Position numbers and translations under genes: made by a program. A DNA stretch of 64,000 nucleotides from an uncultured Clostridiaceae bacterium (GTDB lineage: Bacteria > Bacillota > Clostridia > TANB77 > CAG-465), in the NCBI GenBank assembly GCA_947169155.1, contig CAMVON010000004.1, positions 1 to 64,000 on the forward strand. The letters run 5' to 3'. Of the stretch, positions 52,418 through 60,935 are shown piece after piece. Each line of letters begins with the position of its first letter. Position 1 is the stretch's first letter. The notes beneath the pieces are model-generated. The model saw only the letters and a program-made list of their open reading frames with translations. It was not told the DNA's origin and made no database searches.

Positions 52418-52876
52418 ATGAAAAGTGTAATGTTTGTGTGCACAGGAAACATTTGTAGAAGTGCAATGGCACATCATTATTTACAAAAAAGACTTTACGA
52501 TTTAAATCGTGAAGAAGAAATAGCTGTATCATCATGTGGAACAAGTGTCTGGTATGGTGAAAGACCAACAAGAGAAGGGATTGCTGTAATGGACAATTAC
52601 AACGTTGATCTAAGAAAACATTTACCAACTAGTATGTATGATGCGGATTTAGAAAATACAGATTTAATACTTTGTATGACTGAAGATCATAAAGAAAGTA
52701 TTATAGCTGCTTTTCCAAAGTACAAAGATAAAGTATTCACACTAAGAGAATATGTCTATGGAGAAGATGAACCAAAGAAAAACATCTCAGACCCATGGGG
52801 ATACGGAATGCAAGTATATGAGACTTGTGCAAAGGAAATTGTTGAATGTGTGGATAAACTTCTAGAAAAAATATAA
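52418..52876 (+). CDS. Low-molecular-weight protein-tyrosine phosphatase
   Basis: A 152-residue protein. VMFVCTGNICRSAMAHHYL has the C-x4-C-R-S phosphate loop with the nucleophile Cys; SDPWGYGMQVYE carries the general-acid Asp near residue 125. It would remove phosphate from tyrosine or, as YwlE does, from phospho-arginine. Start at 52418, eight bases after GGAGGAA; the frame is open from 52376. It begins an operon with rpiB and the lipid-carrier transferase, an order also found in other Bacillota. Confidence 0.93.
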   Translation: MKSVMFVCTGNICRSAMAHHYLQKRLYDLNREEEIAVSSCGTSVWYGERPTREGIAVMDNYNVDLRKHLPTSMYDADLENTDLILCMTEDHKESIIAAFPKYKDKVFTLREYVYGEDEPKKNISDPWGYGMQVYETCAKEIVECVDKLLEKI

Positions 52877-52889
52877 AGGAAGTGTGTAT

Positions 52890-53360
52890 ATGATTATAAT
52901 AGGTTCAGACCATACTGGAATTGAGTTAAAAAACAATATAATTAACTACTTGAAAGCTAAAAATATTGATGTAATAGACCAAACAAATTATGAAGACCAA
53001 TCTGGAGATGATTATCCAGACAGAGCATATGAAATATGCAAAAAAGTTCTAGATACAAAAGATGCACTAGGTATTGCAATTTGTGGTACTGGAATTGGCA
53101 TCTCTATTGCTTGTAACAAAGTAAATGGAATAAGAGCATCAGTTTGTACAGACAAATACATGGCTAAGATGACAAGACAAGATAATAATGCAAATGTTTT
53201 GTGCTTAGGTGCAAGACTAGAACTTGAAAATGTATATGAAATTGTAGATGAATTCATAAATACAGAGTTTGCTGGTGGAAGACACCAAAGAAGAGTAGAA
53301 AAAATTGCTCAAATTGAAAAATGTGAAAAGGAAGGTGTAGCATATGGCGGTAGTTTATAG
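52890..53360 (+). CDS. rpiB: Ribose-5-phosphate isomerase B
   Basis: A 156-residue protein. IIIGSDHTGIELKNNIINYL has the substrate-binding Asp-His; the pattern SGDDYPDRAYEICK and IAICGTGIGISIACNKV with the active-site Cys and GxGxG loop identify RpiB/LacAB; VCLGARLE follows. It interconverts ribose and ribulose 5-phosphate in the pentose phosphate pathway. ATG at 52890 is placed after AAAGGAAG. The end overlaps the next gene by 17 bases. Confidence 0.95.
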   Translation: MIIIGSDHTGIELKNNIINYLKAKNIDVIDQTNYEDQSGDDYPDRAYEICKKVLDTKDALGIAICGTGIGISIACNKVNGIRASVCTDKYMAKMTRQDNNANVLCLGARLELENVYEIVDEFINTEFAGGRHQRRVEKIAQIEKCEKEGVAYGGSL

Positions 53361-54417
53361 TGTTACAGTAATAGCATTTTTAGTGTGTATTATTTCTACA
53401 CCTTTTGTAATAGAAATGTGTAAAAAACACGGACTTGTTGATGTTCCAAAAGATAGCAGAAGAGTACATTCAAAACCTATGCCAAGAGCAGGTGGAATTG
53501 CAATATTTGCATCATCAATGATTGCACTTCTTGCTTACTATCTATTTACTATGAATGTTCCATCAATTGCTTTTAATAGACAATTTTTAGGATATTTAAT
53601 AGGTGCAATACTAATATTTACAATGGGAATAATAGATGATATTTTCTCACTTAGAGCAAAATATAAATTCATATTTGAACTTGCAGCAATTATTGTAGTA
53701 TATATTTTTGGTGTAAGAATAAATAGTATTGGAAGTCTAAATCTTGGATGGTTTGCATTTCCTGCAACATTTCTTTGGATAATAACAATACAAAATGCAA
53801 TGAACTTAATTGATGGACTAGATGGACTAGCTGCAGGTCTAACTTCTATTAGTGCATTATCTCTTTTAATGCTATTTATATCTACATCTGCAAGCTTAGA
53901 AGCTATAATTATTACAGCAGCAATTGTTGGAGCAGGAATTGGTTTCTTACCATACAATTTCAATCCTGCCAAAACATTTATGGGAGATTGTAGTTCGAAT
54001 TTCTTAGGATTTACTATGGCAGTTGTGACTATACTTGGATTTTCAAGAGGATATACTGCTGTAGAATATTTGGCACCAGTATTAATACTAGGTGTTCCAA
54101 TTTTTGATACACTATTTGCAATGGTAAGACGTGCTGTAAAAAGAAGACCACTTTTTGCACCAGATGGTGGACATGTTCATCATAGATTAATTAAAGCTGG
54201 TTTCTCACAACGTCAAGCTGTATTAATACTTTATACAATAACATCTACACTATGTATCATAGCAGTATCACTAATTACACTAGATGTATGGAAATTAGGA
54301 CTACTTGTTACAATGAGTACAATATTTATTACTTGCTGGATTGCATCTATGATTAGATCAAGAGACAAGCAAGGAGACGAAACAGTAAACAATAATTTCA
54401 AGGAACAAAATCCTTAA
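53344..54417 (+). CDS. tagO: Undecaprenyl-phosphate GlcNAc-1-phosphate transferase (TagO/WecA-like)
   Basis: A 357-residue protein with about ten hydrophobic segments, of the MraY/WecA family. RRVHSKPMPRAGGIAIF is the first cytoplasmic motif, GIIDDIFSLRAK the metal-binding Asp-Asp, NAMNLIDGLDGLAAGL and FMGDCSSNFLGF the others, and GGHVHHRLIKAGFSQRQA the basic HxHH loop that marks WecA/TagO rather than MraY. It starts wall teichoic acid or other envelope glycans by loading GlcNAc-phosphate on undecaprenyl phosphate. Confidence 0.93.
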   Translation: MAVVYSVTVIAFLVCIISTPFVIEMCKKHGLVDVPKDSRRVHSKPMPRAGGIAIFASSMIALLAYYLFTMNVPSIAFNRQFLGYLIGAILIFTMGIIDDIFSLRAKYKFIFELAAIIVVYIFGVRINSIGSLNLGWFAFPATFLWIITIQNAMNLIDGLDGLAAGLTSISALSLLMLFISTSASLEAIIITAAIVGAGIGFLPYNFNPAKTFMGDCSSNFLGFTMAVVTILGFSRGYTAVEYLAPVLILGVPIFDTLFAMVRRAVKRRPLFAPDGGHVHHRLIKAGFSQRQAVLILYTITSTLCIIAVSLITLDVWKLGLLVTMSTIFITCWIASMIRSRDKQGDETVNNNFKEQNP

Positions 54418-54457
54418 AATTATTTAATATAATTTTTTTGAAGGGAGATAATATATA

Positions 54458-54901
54458 ATGAAAGAACAATTATTACAAGACTTAAAAGAAGCTATGAAAA
54501 ACAAAGATACATTAATGAAAGATACAATCACAATGTTAAGAGCTGCTATACTACAAGTAGAAAAAGATAATTTAAAAACTCTAAATGATGATGAAATTTG
54601 TGGTATTGTTGCAAAAGAAGTTAAAAAGAGAAAAGAATCTGTTACAGAATATGAAAATGCAGGAAGACAAGACATTGCAGATAATCTAAAAAGAGAAATA
54701 GAAATATTATCTAAATATCTACCAGAACAACTTAGTGAGGAAGAAATAGCTAAAATGGTAGAAGAAGCAATAGCTGAGTCAGGTGCTACATCTCCAAGAG
54801 ATATGGGAAAAGTTATGGGAATACTTAGACCAAAAACTCAAGGAAAAGCAGATGGTAAAGTAGTAAGCGATATAGTTAAAGAAAAACTTGCTGCACTTTA
54901 A
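54458..54901 (+). CDS. yqeY: GatB/YqeY domain protein
   Basis: A 147-residue protein: LLQDLKEAMKNKDTLMKDTITMLRAAI at the start, KEVKKRKESVTEYENAGRQDIAD in the middle and MGKVMGILRPKTQGKADGKVVSDIVKE at the end (each quoted only in part of the whole) match YqeY, which has the tail domain of the amidotransferase subunit GatB. It is common in Bacillota, often near rpsU, and has an undefined link to tRNA. Separate from the operon upstream by a promoter-like gap. Confidence 0.94.
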   Translation: MKEQLLQDLKEAMKNKDTLMKDTITMLRAAILQVEKDNLKTLNDDEICGIVAKEVKKRKESVTEYENAGRQDIADNLKREIEILSKYLPEQLSEEEIAKMVEEAIAESGATSPRDMGKVMGILRPKTQGKADGKVVSDIVKEKLAAL

Positions 54902-54912
54902 TACAAAAAATA

Positions 54913-54945
54913 GGCCAAGTAAATAATCTACTTGGTCCTTTTTAT
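54913..54945 (+). terminator. Terminator after 54901
   Basis: GGCCAAGTA at 54913-54921 pairs with TACTTGGTC at 54929-54937 (one G-U pair), then a T run. Confidence 0.8.
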
Positions 54946-54967
54946 ATAATAGAAAAGAGGAAATATA

Positions 54968-56215
54968 TTGAATATTGAAAAAATAATAGACGAAAAATTT
55001 AAAAGTATATATATATCATATAACTTTACAATTCCAATGAAAAATAAAGAAATGTTTTCATATAATGCTCTTCTTGGAGCAATAATGCAAAAAGGAGCAA
55101 AAAATTATCCTAACCTAAAATCTATAGAGAATAAATTAAGCATGCTTTATGGTGCAACATATGATATCAATGTAGACAAATATGGAGATTTATATAACTT
55201 CCAATTTAGAATGAATTTTATTAATAGAAAATTTTTACCAGACAATGAAGAATTATTAGATGAAGTTTTAGATTTTCTATATGAGATGATTTACAACCCA
55301 AAAGATTGGACAGATGATGAAATTGAAAGAGAAAAAGAATTCATATTGGAAAAAATAAATGAAAGAAGAGATGAAAAGCTAGCGTATGCATCTCAAAAGA
55401 TGGAAGAAATTCTTTGCAAAGATGAGCCATATGGAACATATATTTTTGGAGACGAAAAAATCGTTAAATCTGCCACAAAAGAAGATTTAAAGAATGCATA
55501 TGAAAATATTATAGGTAGCACAGTAAATGTCTATGTAGCAGGAAATTTGAACGGATACGAGGATATTGAAAAGACAATTGAAGAAAAATTTGCAAGCAAA
55601 GTTACAAATACACAAAAACTTGAAGATTTACCAACAGATAATACTAAAATAAATAGCAAAGAACATATATATACAAAAGACTCTGAGCCACAAGATATAG
55701 TTCAAAGTGCAATCTCTCTTGGAGGATATATTAAGGGTATAACTGTAGAAGATTTACTTCCACTAGCAATATTTAATGGAATATTTGGCGTAACACCTTC
55801 ATGTAAACTATTCCAAAATGTAAGAGAAAAAGCATCTTTATGCTATACAATAAGTGCAAAAATTTTAAAATTAAAAGGATTAATTATAGTATATGCAGGA
55901 ATTAATGCACAAAATTATGAAAAAGCAGTTAGCCTAATTAAAGAGCAACTAGAAGATATGAAAAAAGGAAACTTTACAGATGAAGAATTACAATGCTCTA
56001 TAGATAGTGCTATAGCAAGTTTAAGAGATGTAAGAGAATCTAAATATTTAAGTTGTATGTTTAAATATAGCAATAAAATTGCATATAAAAAAGATATGTC
56101 TTTTGAAGAAATAGAGGAAGCATATAAAAAGATTACTCGTGAAGATATAATAAGAGTAGCAAATAAAATTGAATTTACAAATGAGTTCATAATAGGAGGT
56201 GTACAAAATGCGTAA
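54968..56215 (+). CDS. yfmF: M16-like protein YfmF
   Basis: A 415-residue M16 (insulinase-like) protein lacking the HxxEH zinc motif. It has NERRDEKLAYASQKMEEILC, EPYGTYIFGDEK, FNGIFGVTPSCKLFQNVREK and LCYTISAKI, the core elements of the inactive partner in M16B pairs; in Bacillus YfmF with YfmH takes part in modifying elongation factor P. TTG start with AAGAGGA upstream. The stop overlaps the start of yfmH by 8 bases. Confidence 0.9.
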   Translation: MNIEKIIDEKFKSIYISYNFTIPMKNKEMFSYNALLGAIMQKGAKNYPNLKSIENKLSMLYGATYDINVDKYGDLYNFQFRMNFINRKFLPDNEELLDEVLDFLYEMIYNPKDWTDDEIEREKEFILEKINERRDEKLAYASQKMEEILCKDEPYGTYIFGDEKIVKSATKEDLKNAYENIIGSTVNVYVAGNLNGYEDIEKTIEEKFASKVTNTQKLEDLPTDNTKINSKEHIYTKDSEPQDIVQSAISLGGYIKGITVEDLLPLAIFNGIFGVTPSCKLFQNVREKASLCYTISAKILKLKGLIIVYAGINAQNYEKAVSLIKEQLEDMKKGNFTDEELQCSIDSAIASLRDVRESKYLSCMFKYSNKIAYKKDMSFEEIEEAYKKITREDIIRVANKIEFTNEFIIGGVQNA

Positions 56216-57497
56216 TATGACAGTGGAATATTCAAAAGAGCTAGATGAAAGCACATTTAGTACAAAGCTTTCTAATGGACTTAGTGTATATATTTGTAAA
56301 AAGCCTGGGTTTAATAAAAAAATGGGGTTATTTGGAACAAAATATGGGTCAGTAATAAATGATTTCGTAGATATAGAAACAGGTAAAAGGATACAAGTGC
56401 CAGATGGTATTGCTCACTATCTTGAGCACAAGCTTTTTGAAAAAGAAGGAGCAAATGCACTAGATTTATTCTCTCAAATGGGAGTATCATCAAATGCATA
56501 CACATCTTTTGATCAAACAGTATATTATTTTGAAACAGCAGATAAATTTGATGAGTCTGTTGCAATGTTAGTAAAACTAATTAAAGAACCATATTTTACA
56601 GCAGAAAATGTTGAAAAGGAAAGAGGAATTATCGGTCAAGAAATAAGCATGTATGACGATAATCCAAACTTTAAGGTATATTTTAATGCATTAAGGGCAA
56701 TGTATCAAAAAAATCCTGTAAGAATAGATATTGCAGGAACAATAGAAACAATATCACATATTACTCATGAACTACTATATACTTGTTATAACACATTTTA
56801 TAGTCCACAAAACATGTTCTTCATTATAGTAGGAGATGTAGATGTAGATAAAACATTAGATTTAATAGAAGAAAATATTAATAAATATCCAAATCCTAAA
56901 ACAAGTGAAGAAATACAAAAATATATTCCAGAAGAACCAAAAGAAATTGCTCAAAAAGAAATTGAGGAAAAAATGGATATATTTTTACCACAACTATGTA
57001 TTGGATATAAACTACCACTTTGTTCGGGTTATGATATTCAAAAAAATGAAGTCCTAGCAGATGTCGTAGGGGAAATGTATTTTTCTAAACAATCAGATTT
57101 CTTTGTAAATATGTATAATTCGGGAAAAGTAAATAGTTCAATAGATTTACAATATGAAGGAAGTAAATATTTTTCACATATCATGTTAACGACAACAACT
57201 ACAAATATAGATGAAGTACAAAAAGATATTTTAAAATATATTAACAAGATAAAAGTGGAAAATGTGGATAATGAGTTATTTGAAATTGTAAAAAGAAAGA
57301 AGATTGGAGAAACTATTCTTTCTGCAGATAGTTTAAATATTGCATATAGAAGAATAATAGATAGTATTCTTTATGATACAGATACATATGTAGATGTTGA
57401 AATACTTGAAAAGTTAACACCTCAAGACATTAAAGAGTTCTTAAATAATTTAAAAGAAGATAATCAAGTAATATCTAAAATATTGCCAAAAGAATAA
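56208..57497 (+). CDS. yfmH: M16 peptidase-like protein YfmH
   Basis: A 429-residue M16 metallopeptidase. GIAHYLEHKLFEKEG contains HYLEH, the inverted zinc motif HxxEH, with the third ligand Glu in the helix around ENVEKERGIIGQEI. It pairs with YfmF. In Bacillus subtilis this pair is named for its role with EF-P 5-aminopentanol modification; the same is assumed here. ATG at 56208 follows GGAGG inside the overlap with yfmF; a GTG at 56199 is in frame. Confidence 0.93.
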   Translation: MRNMTVEYSKELDESTFSTKLSNGLSVYICKKPGFNKKMGLFGTKYGSVINDFVDIETGKRIQVPDGIAHYLEHKLFEKEGANALDLFSQMGVSSNAYTSFDQTVYYFETADKFDESVAMLVKLIKEPYFTAENVEKERGIIGQEISMYDDNPNFKVYFNALRAMYQKNPVRIDIAGTIETISHITHELLYTCYNTFYSPQNMFFIIVGDVDVDKTLDLIEENINKYPNPKTSEEIQKYIPEEPKEIAQKEIEEKMDIFLPQLCIGYKLPLCSGYDIQKNEVLADVVGEMYFSKQSDFFVNMYNSGKVNSSIDLQYEGSKYFSHIMLTTTTTNIDEVQKDILKYINKIKVENVDNELFEIVKRKKIGETILSADSLNIAYRRIIDSILYDTDTYVDVEILEKLTPQDIKEFLNNLKEDNQVISKILPKE

Positions 57498-57504
57498 AAA
57501 TAAT

Positions 57505-57540
57505 AAAGCTTGCATATAATATATATGTGAGCTTTTTCGT
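57505..57540 (+). terminator. Terminator after yfmH
   Basis: Arms 57505-57518 and 57522-57535 (AAAGCTTGCATATA with TATATGTGAGCTTT, two G-U pairs) and a T run. Confidence 0.75.
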
Positions 57541-57542
57541 AT

Positions 57543-57552
57543 TTTGTCGAAA
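57543..57552. promoter_or_regulatory. Spo0A box upstream of the Spo0E-like gene
   Basis: TTTGTCGAAA, 10 of 10 to the Spo0A consensus, 24 bases ahead of the -35 box of the Spo0E-like gene. Confidence 0.75.
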
Positions 57553-57575
57553 AAATAGAAATATAACAAATTTTG

Positions 57576-57604
57576 TTGACAACTAACCACACAAATGATA
57601 TAAA
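57576..57604 (+). promoter_or_regulatory. Promoter of the Spo0E-like gene
   Basis: TTGACA at 57576-57581 and TATAAA at 57599-57604, spacer 17. Confidence 0.75.
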
Positions 57605-57650
57605 GAATTCACTCAAAATATCAAGTATTTTGAGGAAAAAAGAGGGATAT

Positions 57651-57794
57651 ATGAGTATCATCGAAAAAATTGAAATATTAAAACAAAAATTAGATAAAGA
57701 AATAGAAAGAAATGCTCCATATGAGCAAATATTAAAAACAAGTAAAGATATAGATGATTTACTAGCAAAATACTATTTAGAAGAGATTAAGTAA
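57651..57794 (+). CDS. Spo0E-like aspartyl-phosphate phosphatase
   Basis: A 47-residue peptide, all helical: MSIIEKIEILKQKLDKEIE then SKDIDDLLAKYYLEEIK. The S-x2-x-D-x2-L-x-x-YY end is the Spo0E motif (SQELDxLIxxYY), with the Asp that removes phosphate from Spo0A~P. So it should delay sporulation. The ATG at 57651 follows GAGGGATAT; an open frame further upstream has no ribosome site. A Spo0A box before its promoter suggests feedback: Spo0A controls its own phosphatase. Its last 18 bases overlap the converging gene. Confidence 0.85.
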   Translation: MSIIEKIEILKQKLDKEIERNAPYEQILKTSKDIDDLLAKYYLEEIK

Positions 57795-58100
57795 ATCACT
57801 CAAGTTTGTATTTAAAAGTATTAAACCAAGTATAATTATTAGCGTATAGTTCTTGTTAAAGTCTAAGAATAATAGGCAAATAATAGCTATTATAATTAGA
57901 TCATCAATTTCTAGTTCTATACCAAAAAGATTTAAGCCATTTGAACGTGAAGATTCTTCTTGCTTTTCTTCTTGAACTTCATTTTCTGTATTATCATTAG
58001 AATTATTACTAATATTACTACCTACCTTAAAAGGAATTGTATTATTTAGATTATACTGTGGTTTAAAACCATATGTATTTGGAAACATGTTAGGATACAT
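57777..58100 (-). CDS. Hypothetical protein with C-terminal hairpin of membrane segments
   Basis: About 107 residues: an Asn/Gln/Ser-rich first half (YPNMFPNTYGF, NISNNSNDNTENEVQEE), then LFGIELEIDDLIIIAIICLLFL and YTLIIILGLILLNT as two hydrophobic segments. The plan is that of small sporulation or coat-linked proteins, but I do not recognise it. Start at ATG 58100 or GTG 58109, the latter overlapping the stop of the gene upstream. Third gene of a reverse-strand operon. Confidence 0.7.
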   Translation of the reverse strand: MYPNMFPNTYGFKPQYNLNNTIPFKVGSNISNNSNDNTENEVQEEKQEESSRSNGLNLFGIELEIDDLIIIAIICLLFLDFNKNYTLIIILGLILLNTNLSDLLNLF

Positions 58101-58101
58101 T

Positions 58102-58443
58102 CTAATCACTACCTTTATCTTTTAGAGAATCAAGTATAGATATAACATTAAGGATTGTTATATAGTTTTGCATCTTATCTTGTCTAGATTTTCTAAGAAA
58201 TGGTTTGAGAGATAATAATAATTCTTTTTGTGGAGAGTTAGAATTCATTTTAGACATTATTTTAGATATTTTAAGTAACGTACTAGGGTCAATGGAACTG
58301 TCACTTGTATTATTGCTAGTATTGTTATTTATATTGTTAAGCAGTGAGGATAGATTTGAACTATCTTCACTCTTTTTTTCGTTAAGTTTATCCTGGATAC
58401 TAGAAATTAGGTCATTTAAAGCTTGTGATTTATCTTCATCCAT
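58102..58443 (-). CDS. Hypothetical protein, Ser/Asn-rich
   Basis: A 113-residue hydrophilic protein with low-complexity Ser/Asn stretches near residues 25-55 and a conserved-looking end (ELLLSLKPFLRKSRQDKM and ILDSLKDK), a motif also seen in small clostridial proteins of unknown function. It starts inside the end of the short gene upstream (ATGGATGA) and is followed closely by the 57777 gene, so the three are an operon. Family not identified. Confidence 0.7.
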   Translation of the reverse strand: MDEDKSQALNDLISSIQDKLNEKKSEDSSNLSSLLNNINNNTSNNTSDSSIDPSTLLKISKIMSKMNSNSPQKELLLSLKPFLRKSRQDKMQNYITILNVISILDSLKDKGSD

Positions 58444-58594
58444 TATTTTTATTATTTATTCCCATCATTTTAGCAAGACCAGAAAGCTCATCTGAAGACA
58501 TATTCTTAACCATATTAGTTACTTTTTCTAATTTTTCTTTATCTAATCCTCCAAGAATTTGTAGTAACTGCTCATTCATTTTGTTATCATTCAT
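58436..58594 (-). CDS. Hypothetical 52-residue protein
   Basis: ATG at 58594 with GGAGA eight bases upstream encodes a small helical protein: MNDNKMNEQLLQILGGLDKE, then KLEKVTNMVKNMSSDELSGL and AKMMGINNKNNG. It ends at TGA 58438-58436, overlapping the start of the next gene by eight bases, which is strong evidence for translation as the first gene of the operon. Its motif SSDELSGLAKMMG recalls short C-terminal helices of sporulation or phage scaffold-type proteins but I make no call. Confidence 0.65.
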   Translation of the reverse strand: MNDNKMNEQLLQILGGLDKEKLEKVTNMVKNMSSDELSGLAKMMGINNKNNG

Positions 58595-58649
58595 ACTATC
58601 ATCTCCTATATATTAGATTATATGCAAAGGTACAAAATAATGTTCTCAA

Positions 58650-58659
58650 GTTGTCGAAA
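58650..58659. promoter_or_regulatory. Possible Spo0A box between divergent operons
   Basis: GTTGTCGAAA, 9 of 10 to TTTGTCGAAA, lying between the reverse-strand operon starting at 58594 and the forward promoter at 58688. Confidence 0.55.
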
Positions 58660-58687
58660 CTTGCGATGAAAAGTATATAAAATCTTA

Positions 58688-58716
58688 TTGACTATTATAT
58701 ATTCTAGTGGTATAAA
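58688..58716 (+). promoter_or_regulatory. Promoter of the VirB4-like operon
   Basis: TTGACT at 58688-58693 and TATAAA at 58711-58716, spacer 17. Confidence 0.75.
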
Positions 58717-58740
58717 TTATGCTCAAAGGAGGGATGTAAT

Positions 58741-59259
58741 ATCATTCAAGAAAATATAACTAACTTATTTAATTTTATAGATATTACAGATTCATATGTT
58801 TTAGTCAAAGATAAAGATAAAACAAAGAAAGTATATGTCTATGAAATAGAGCCAGTCACATTTTTAAATTTTTCAATGGAATTACAAACTAATATTTTAA
58901 ATCTATATAACGAGTATTTACGTTCAATGAAATACGAGTTTCAAATTTATATTTCAAATCAAAAAATTAACATTCAAAATTATATTTTAAACCTAGATAG
59001 TGTTTCTAAACAAAATCCCAAAACAGAAGCAAAAGAATATATTAAAGCGATAAAACAAGAACTTGAAAAAGAAAAAATATATGTAACAAAATATTATATT
59101 ATTATTGCTTTAGATAGAACAGAAAATGAAGATATAATGCAGGTTGATACTATGATAAATAAACTAAATAATATTGGATGCAAAGCAAGAAGAATTAAGG
59201 TAAAAAAAGAGCTTTGTAAAATATTATACGAAGGTATTAACAAAGAGGTGGTATCATAG
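58741..59259 (+). CDS. VirB4 N-terminal-domain-like protein
   Basis: About 172 residues. The part after 58876 is not the whole gene: the frame is open back to the AAAGGAGGG at 58725-58733 and the upstream part (NLFNFIDITDSYVLVKDKDK ... YEIEPVTFLNFSMELQ) fits the N-terminal domain found in VirB4/TraC-like transfer proteins, followed by FQIYISNQKINIQNYI. No ATG lies between; ATC at 58741 or ATT at 58744 is the likely start (an ATG at 58734 is at once followed by TAA). It appears to be the front part of a VirB4 protein encoded as a separate gene, ahead of the ATPase. Confidence 0.6.
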   Translation: MIQENITNLFNFIDITDSYVLVKDKDKTKKVYVYEIEPVTFLNFSMELQTNILNLYNEYLRSMKYEFQIYISNQKINIQNYILNLDSVSKQNPKTEAKEYIKAIKQELEKEKIYVTKYYIIIALDRTENEDIMQVDTMINKLNNIGCKARRIKVKKELCKILYEGINKEVVS

Positions 59260-60935
59260 AAGAGCTATTGCCAGATACTATAGAAAACACAAGCTTTAAA
59301 TATATTATCGTAGATAACAAATATATAGCTTCAATAACTATAAATAAATTACCAGAGTATATTTATTTTTTAGATTTTATAAAAGAGTTACCAAAAAATG
59401 TAAATTATAGTTGCTCATTATATATTACAAAGCTTGATCCAATTAAGGCAATTAATGATATTACATTTAGTATAGGAAATACAAATGGTGAAATAGGAAC
59501 AATAAGCTCAAACCAAAGAAATATTGATGTTGTCCTTAAAGCAAAAGAAGAAGCAAACATTTTGAGAAGAAAGATACAAATAGAAAACCAAGAAATATAT
59601 TGTTTAAAAATCATATTAACATTTTATTCATTAAATCCAAAAGAGTTATACAAAAATTTATTGGAGACAAAATCAACTTTTTATTCTAAAGGAATTTTAT
59701 CGGAGATAACAAATTTTAGACATCTAAACTACTATTTAAATAATATCCCATTATTCTTAAATAAAAATACTAGTAATAAATTATATGTAACAACAGATAG
59801 TCTTTCAAATTTATTTCCATTTTATATTGAAAACATAGTAGATGAAAATGGAATAATAATAGGAAAAAATGAAGAAAACAGACTATGTCTGCTAGATATA
59901 TTTAGTAACAAATATGAAAATTCAAATATGTGTGTGTTTGGCTGTAGTGGAGCTGGCAAATCTTTTTTTACAAAACTATTTATTCTAAGAAATTACTATC
60001 ATGGCATAAAACAAATAATATTTGATGTGGAAAACGAATATGATGCTATTTCTCAAAGATTAAATGGCGTAAATCTAGGCCAAAATCAATATATAAATAT
60101 ACTTGAAATTACTAAAAAAGATATTGAAAATGCAGCTATAGAAGGAAAAAATTATTTAGAATACAAGATAGATAAAATATTAAATTTTTTAAGCAATTAC
60201 ATTAATATTAGTAAAGCAAAATTAAGAGAATATATAAAAGTTACATATAGCAAATATGGAATTACTAATGATATAAATACAATAAAATTAATAAAAGAAA
60301 AAGACAATATTTATCTATCACCAAAGTTAATTAACTCAAATAAGTATCCTACATTAAAAGATATTAAGGTGGATGAAGAATACAGAGCACAATATGAAAA
60401 ATGTATTCAAAATGAGTTAAATTATTTTTCAAAGATTACAAATATAGAGATTAGTAATCATCTAATTGTCATTAAAATGAACGAATTAATACAATATCCA
60501 CAAATAGTTGTAGATTTACTAAAAAATATAATGAACTATATAGGAGATACAAAGACGATTGTATATATCGATGAAGTATGGAAGTATTCAAAAAGTGAAA
60601 ATATATTACTAGAAATATTTAATATGTATAAAACAATAAGAAAAAGAAATGGTGCAATAGTTACAATTACACAAGATGTTGCAGATTATTTTGAATACAA
60701 AGATGGAAAGTATGCCAAAAGTATACTTAATAATTCTTGCTTTAAAATGATATTTAAAACAGATCCTAAAGAATTAAATAATATTATAATAAACAAAGAA
60801 TCAAATAACAATGTGGCGTTTTTAAATAAAGGTGAAGCAATGCTTTTTGTTGGAAATAACAATTTAAAAATTAAAATTCAAGCTAATGATTTTGAAAGAG
60901 GTATAATATATGCTAATGATAATAGCAGTAGATAA
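59256..60935 (+). CDS. VirB4/TraE-like ATPase
   Basis: About 559 residues. After a strand-rich N-terminal domain come Walker A (VFGCSGAGKSFFTKLF near residue 225), FDVENEYDAISQRL after the second strand, TIVYIDEVWKYSK as Walker B and ITQDVADYF as the sensor motif, the order in type IV secretion VirB4 ATPases. The start is at 59256 (ATA) or 59253 (ATC), five and two bases after GAGGTG; the TTG at 59268 is 17 bases away. It overlaps the preceding stop. No channel, coupling or relaxase genes are in the window, so its partners are unknown. Confidence 0.8.
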   Translation: MEELLPDTIENTSFKYIIVDNKYIASITINKLPEYIYFLDFIKELPKNVNYSCSLYITKLDPIKAINDITFSIGNTNGEIGTISSNQRNIDVVLKAKEEANILRRKIQIENQEIYCLKIILTFYSLNPKELYKNLLETKSTFYSKGILSEITNFRHLNYYLNNIPLFLNKNTSNKLYVTTDSLSNLFPFYIENIVDENGIIIGKNEENRLCLLDIFSNKYENSNMCVFGCSGAGKSFFTKLFILRNYYHGIKQIIFDVENEYDAISQRLNGVNLGQNQYINILEITKKDIENAAIEGKNYLEYKIDKILNFLSNYINISKAKLREYIKVTYSKYGITNDINTIKLIKEKDNIYLSPKLINSNKYPTLKDIKVDEEYRAQYEKCIQNELNYFSKITNIEISNHLIVIKMNELIQYPQIVVDLLKNIMNYIGDTKTIVYIDEVWKYSKSENILLEIFNMYKTIRKRNGAIVTITQDVADYFEYKDGKYAKSILNNSCFKMIFKTDPKELNNIIINKESNNNVAFLNKGEAMLFVGNNNLKIKIQANDFERGIIYANDNSSR

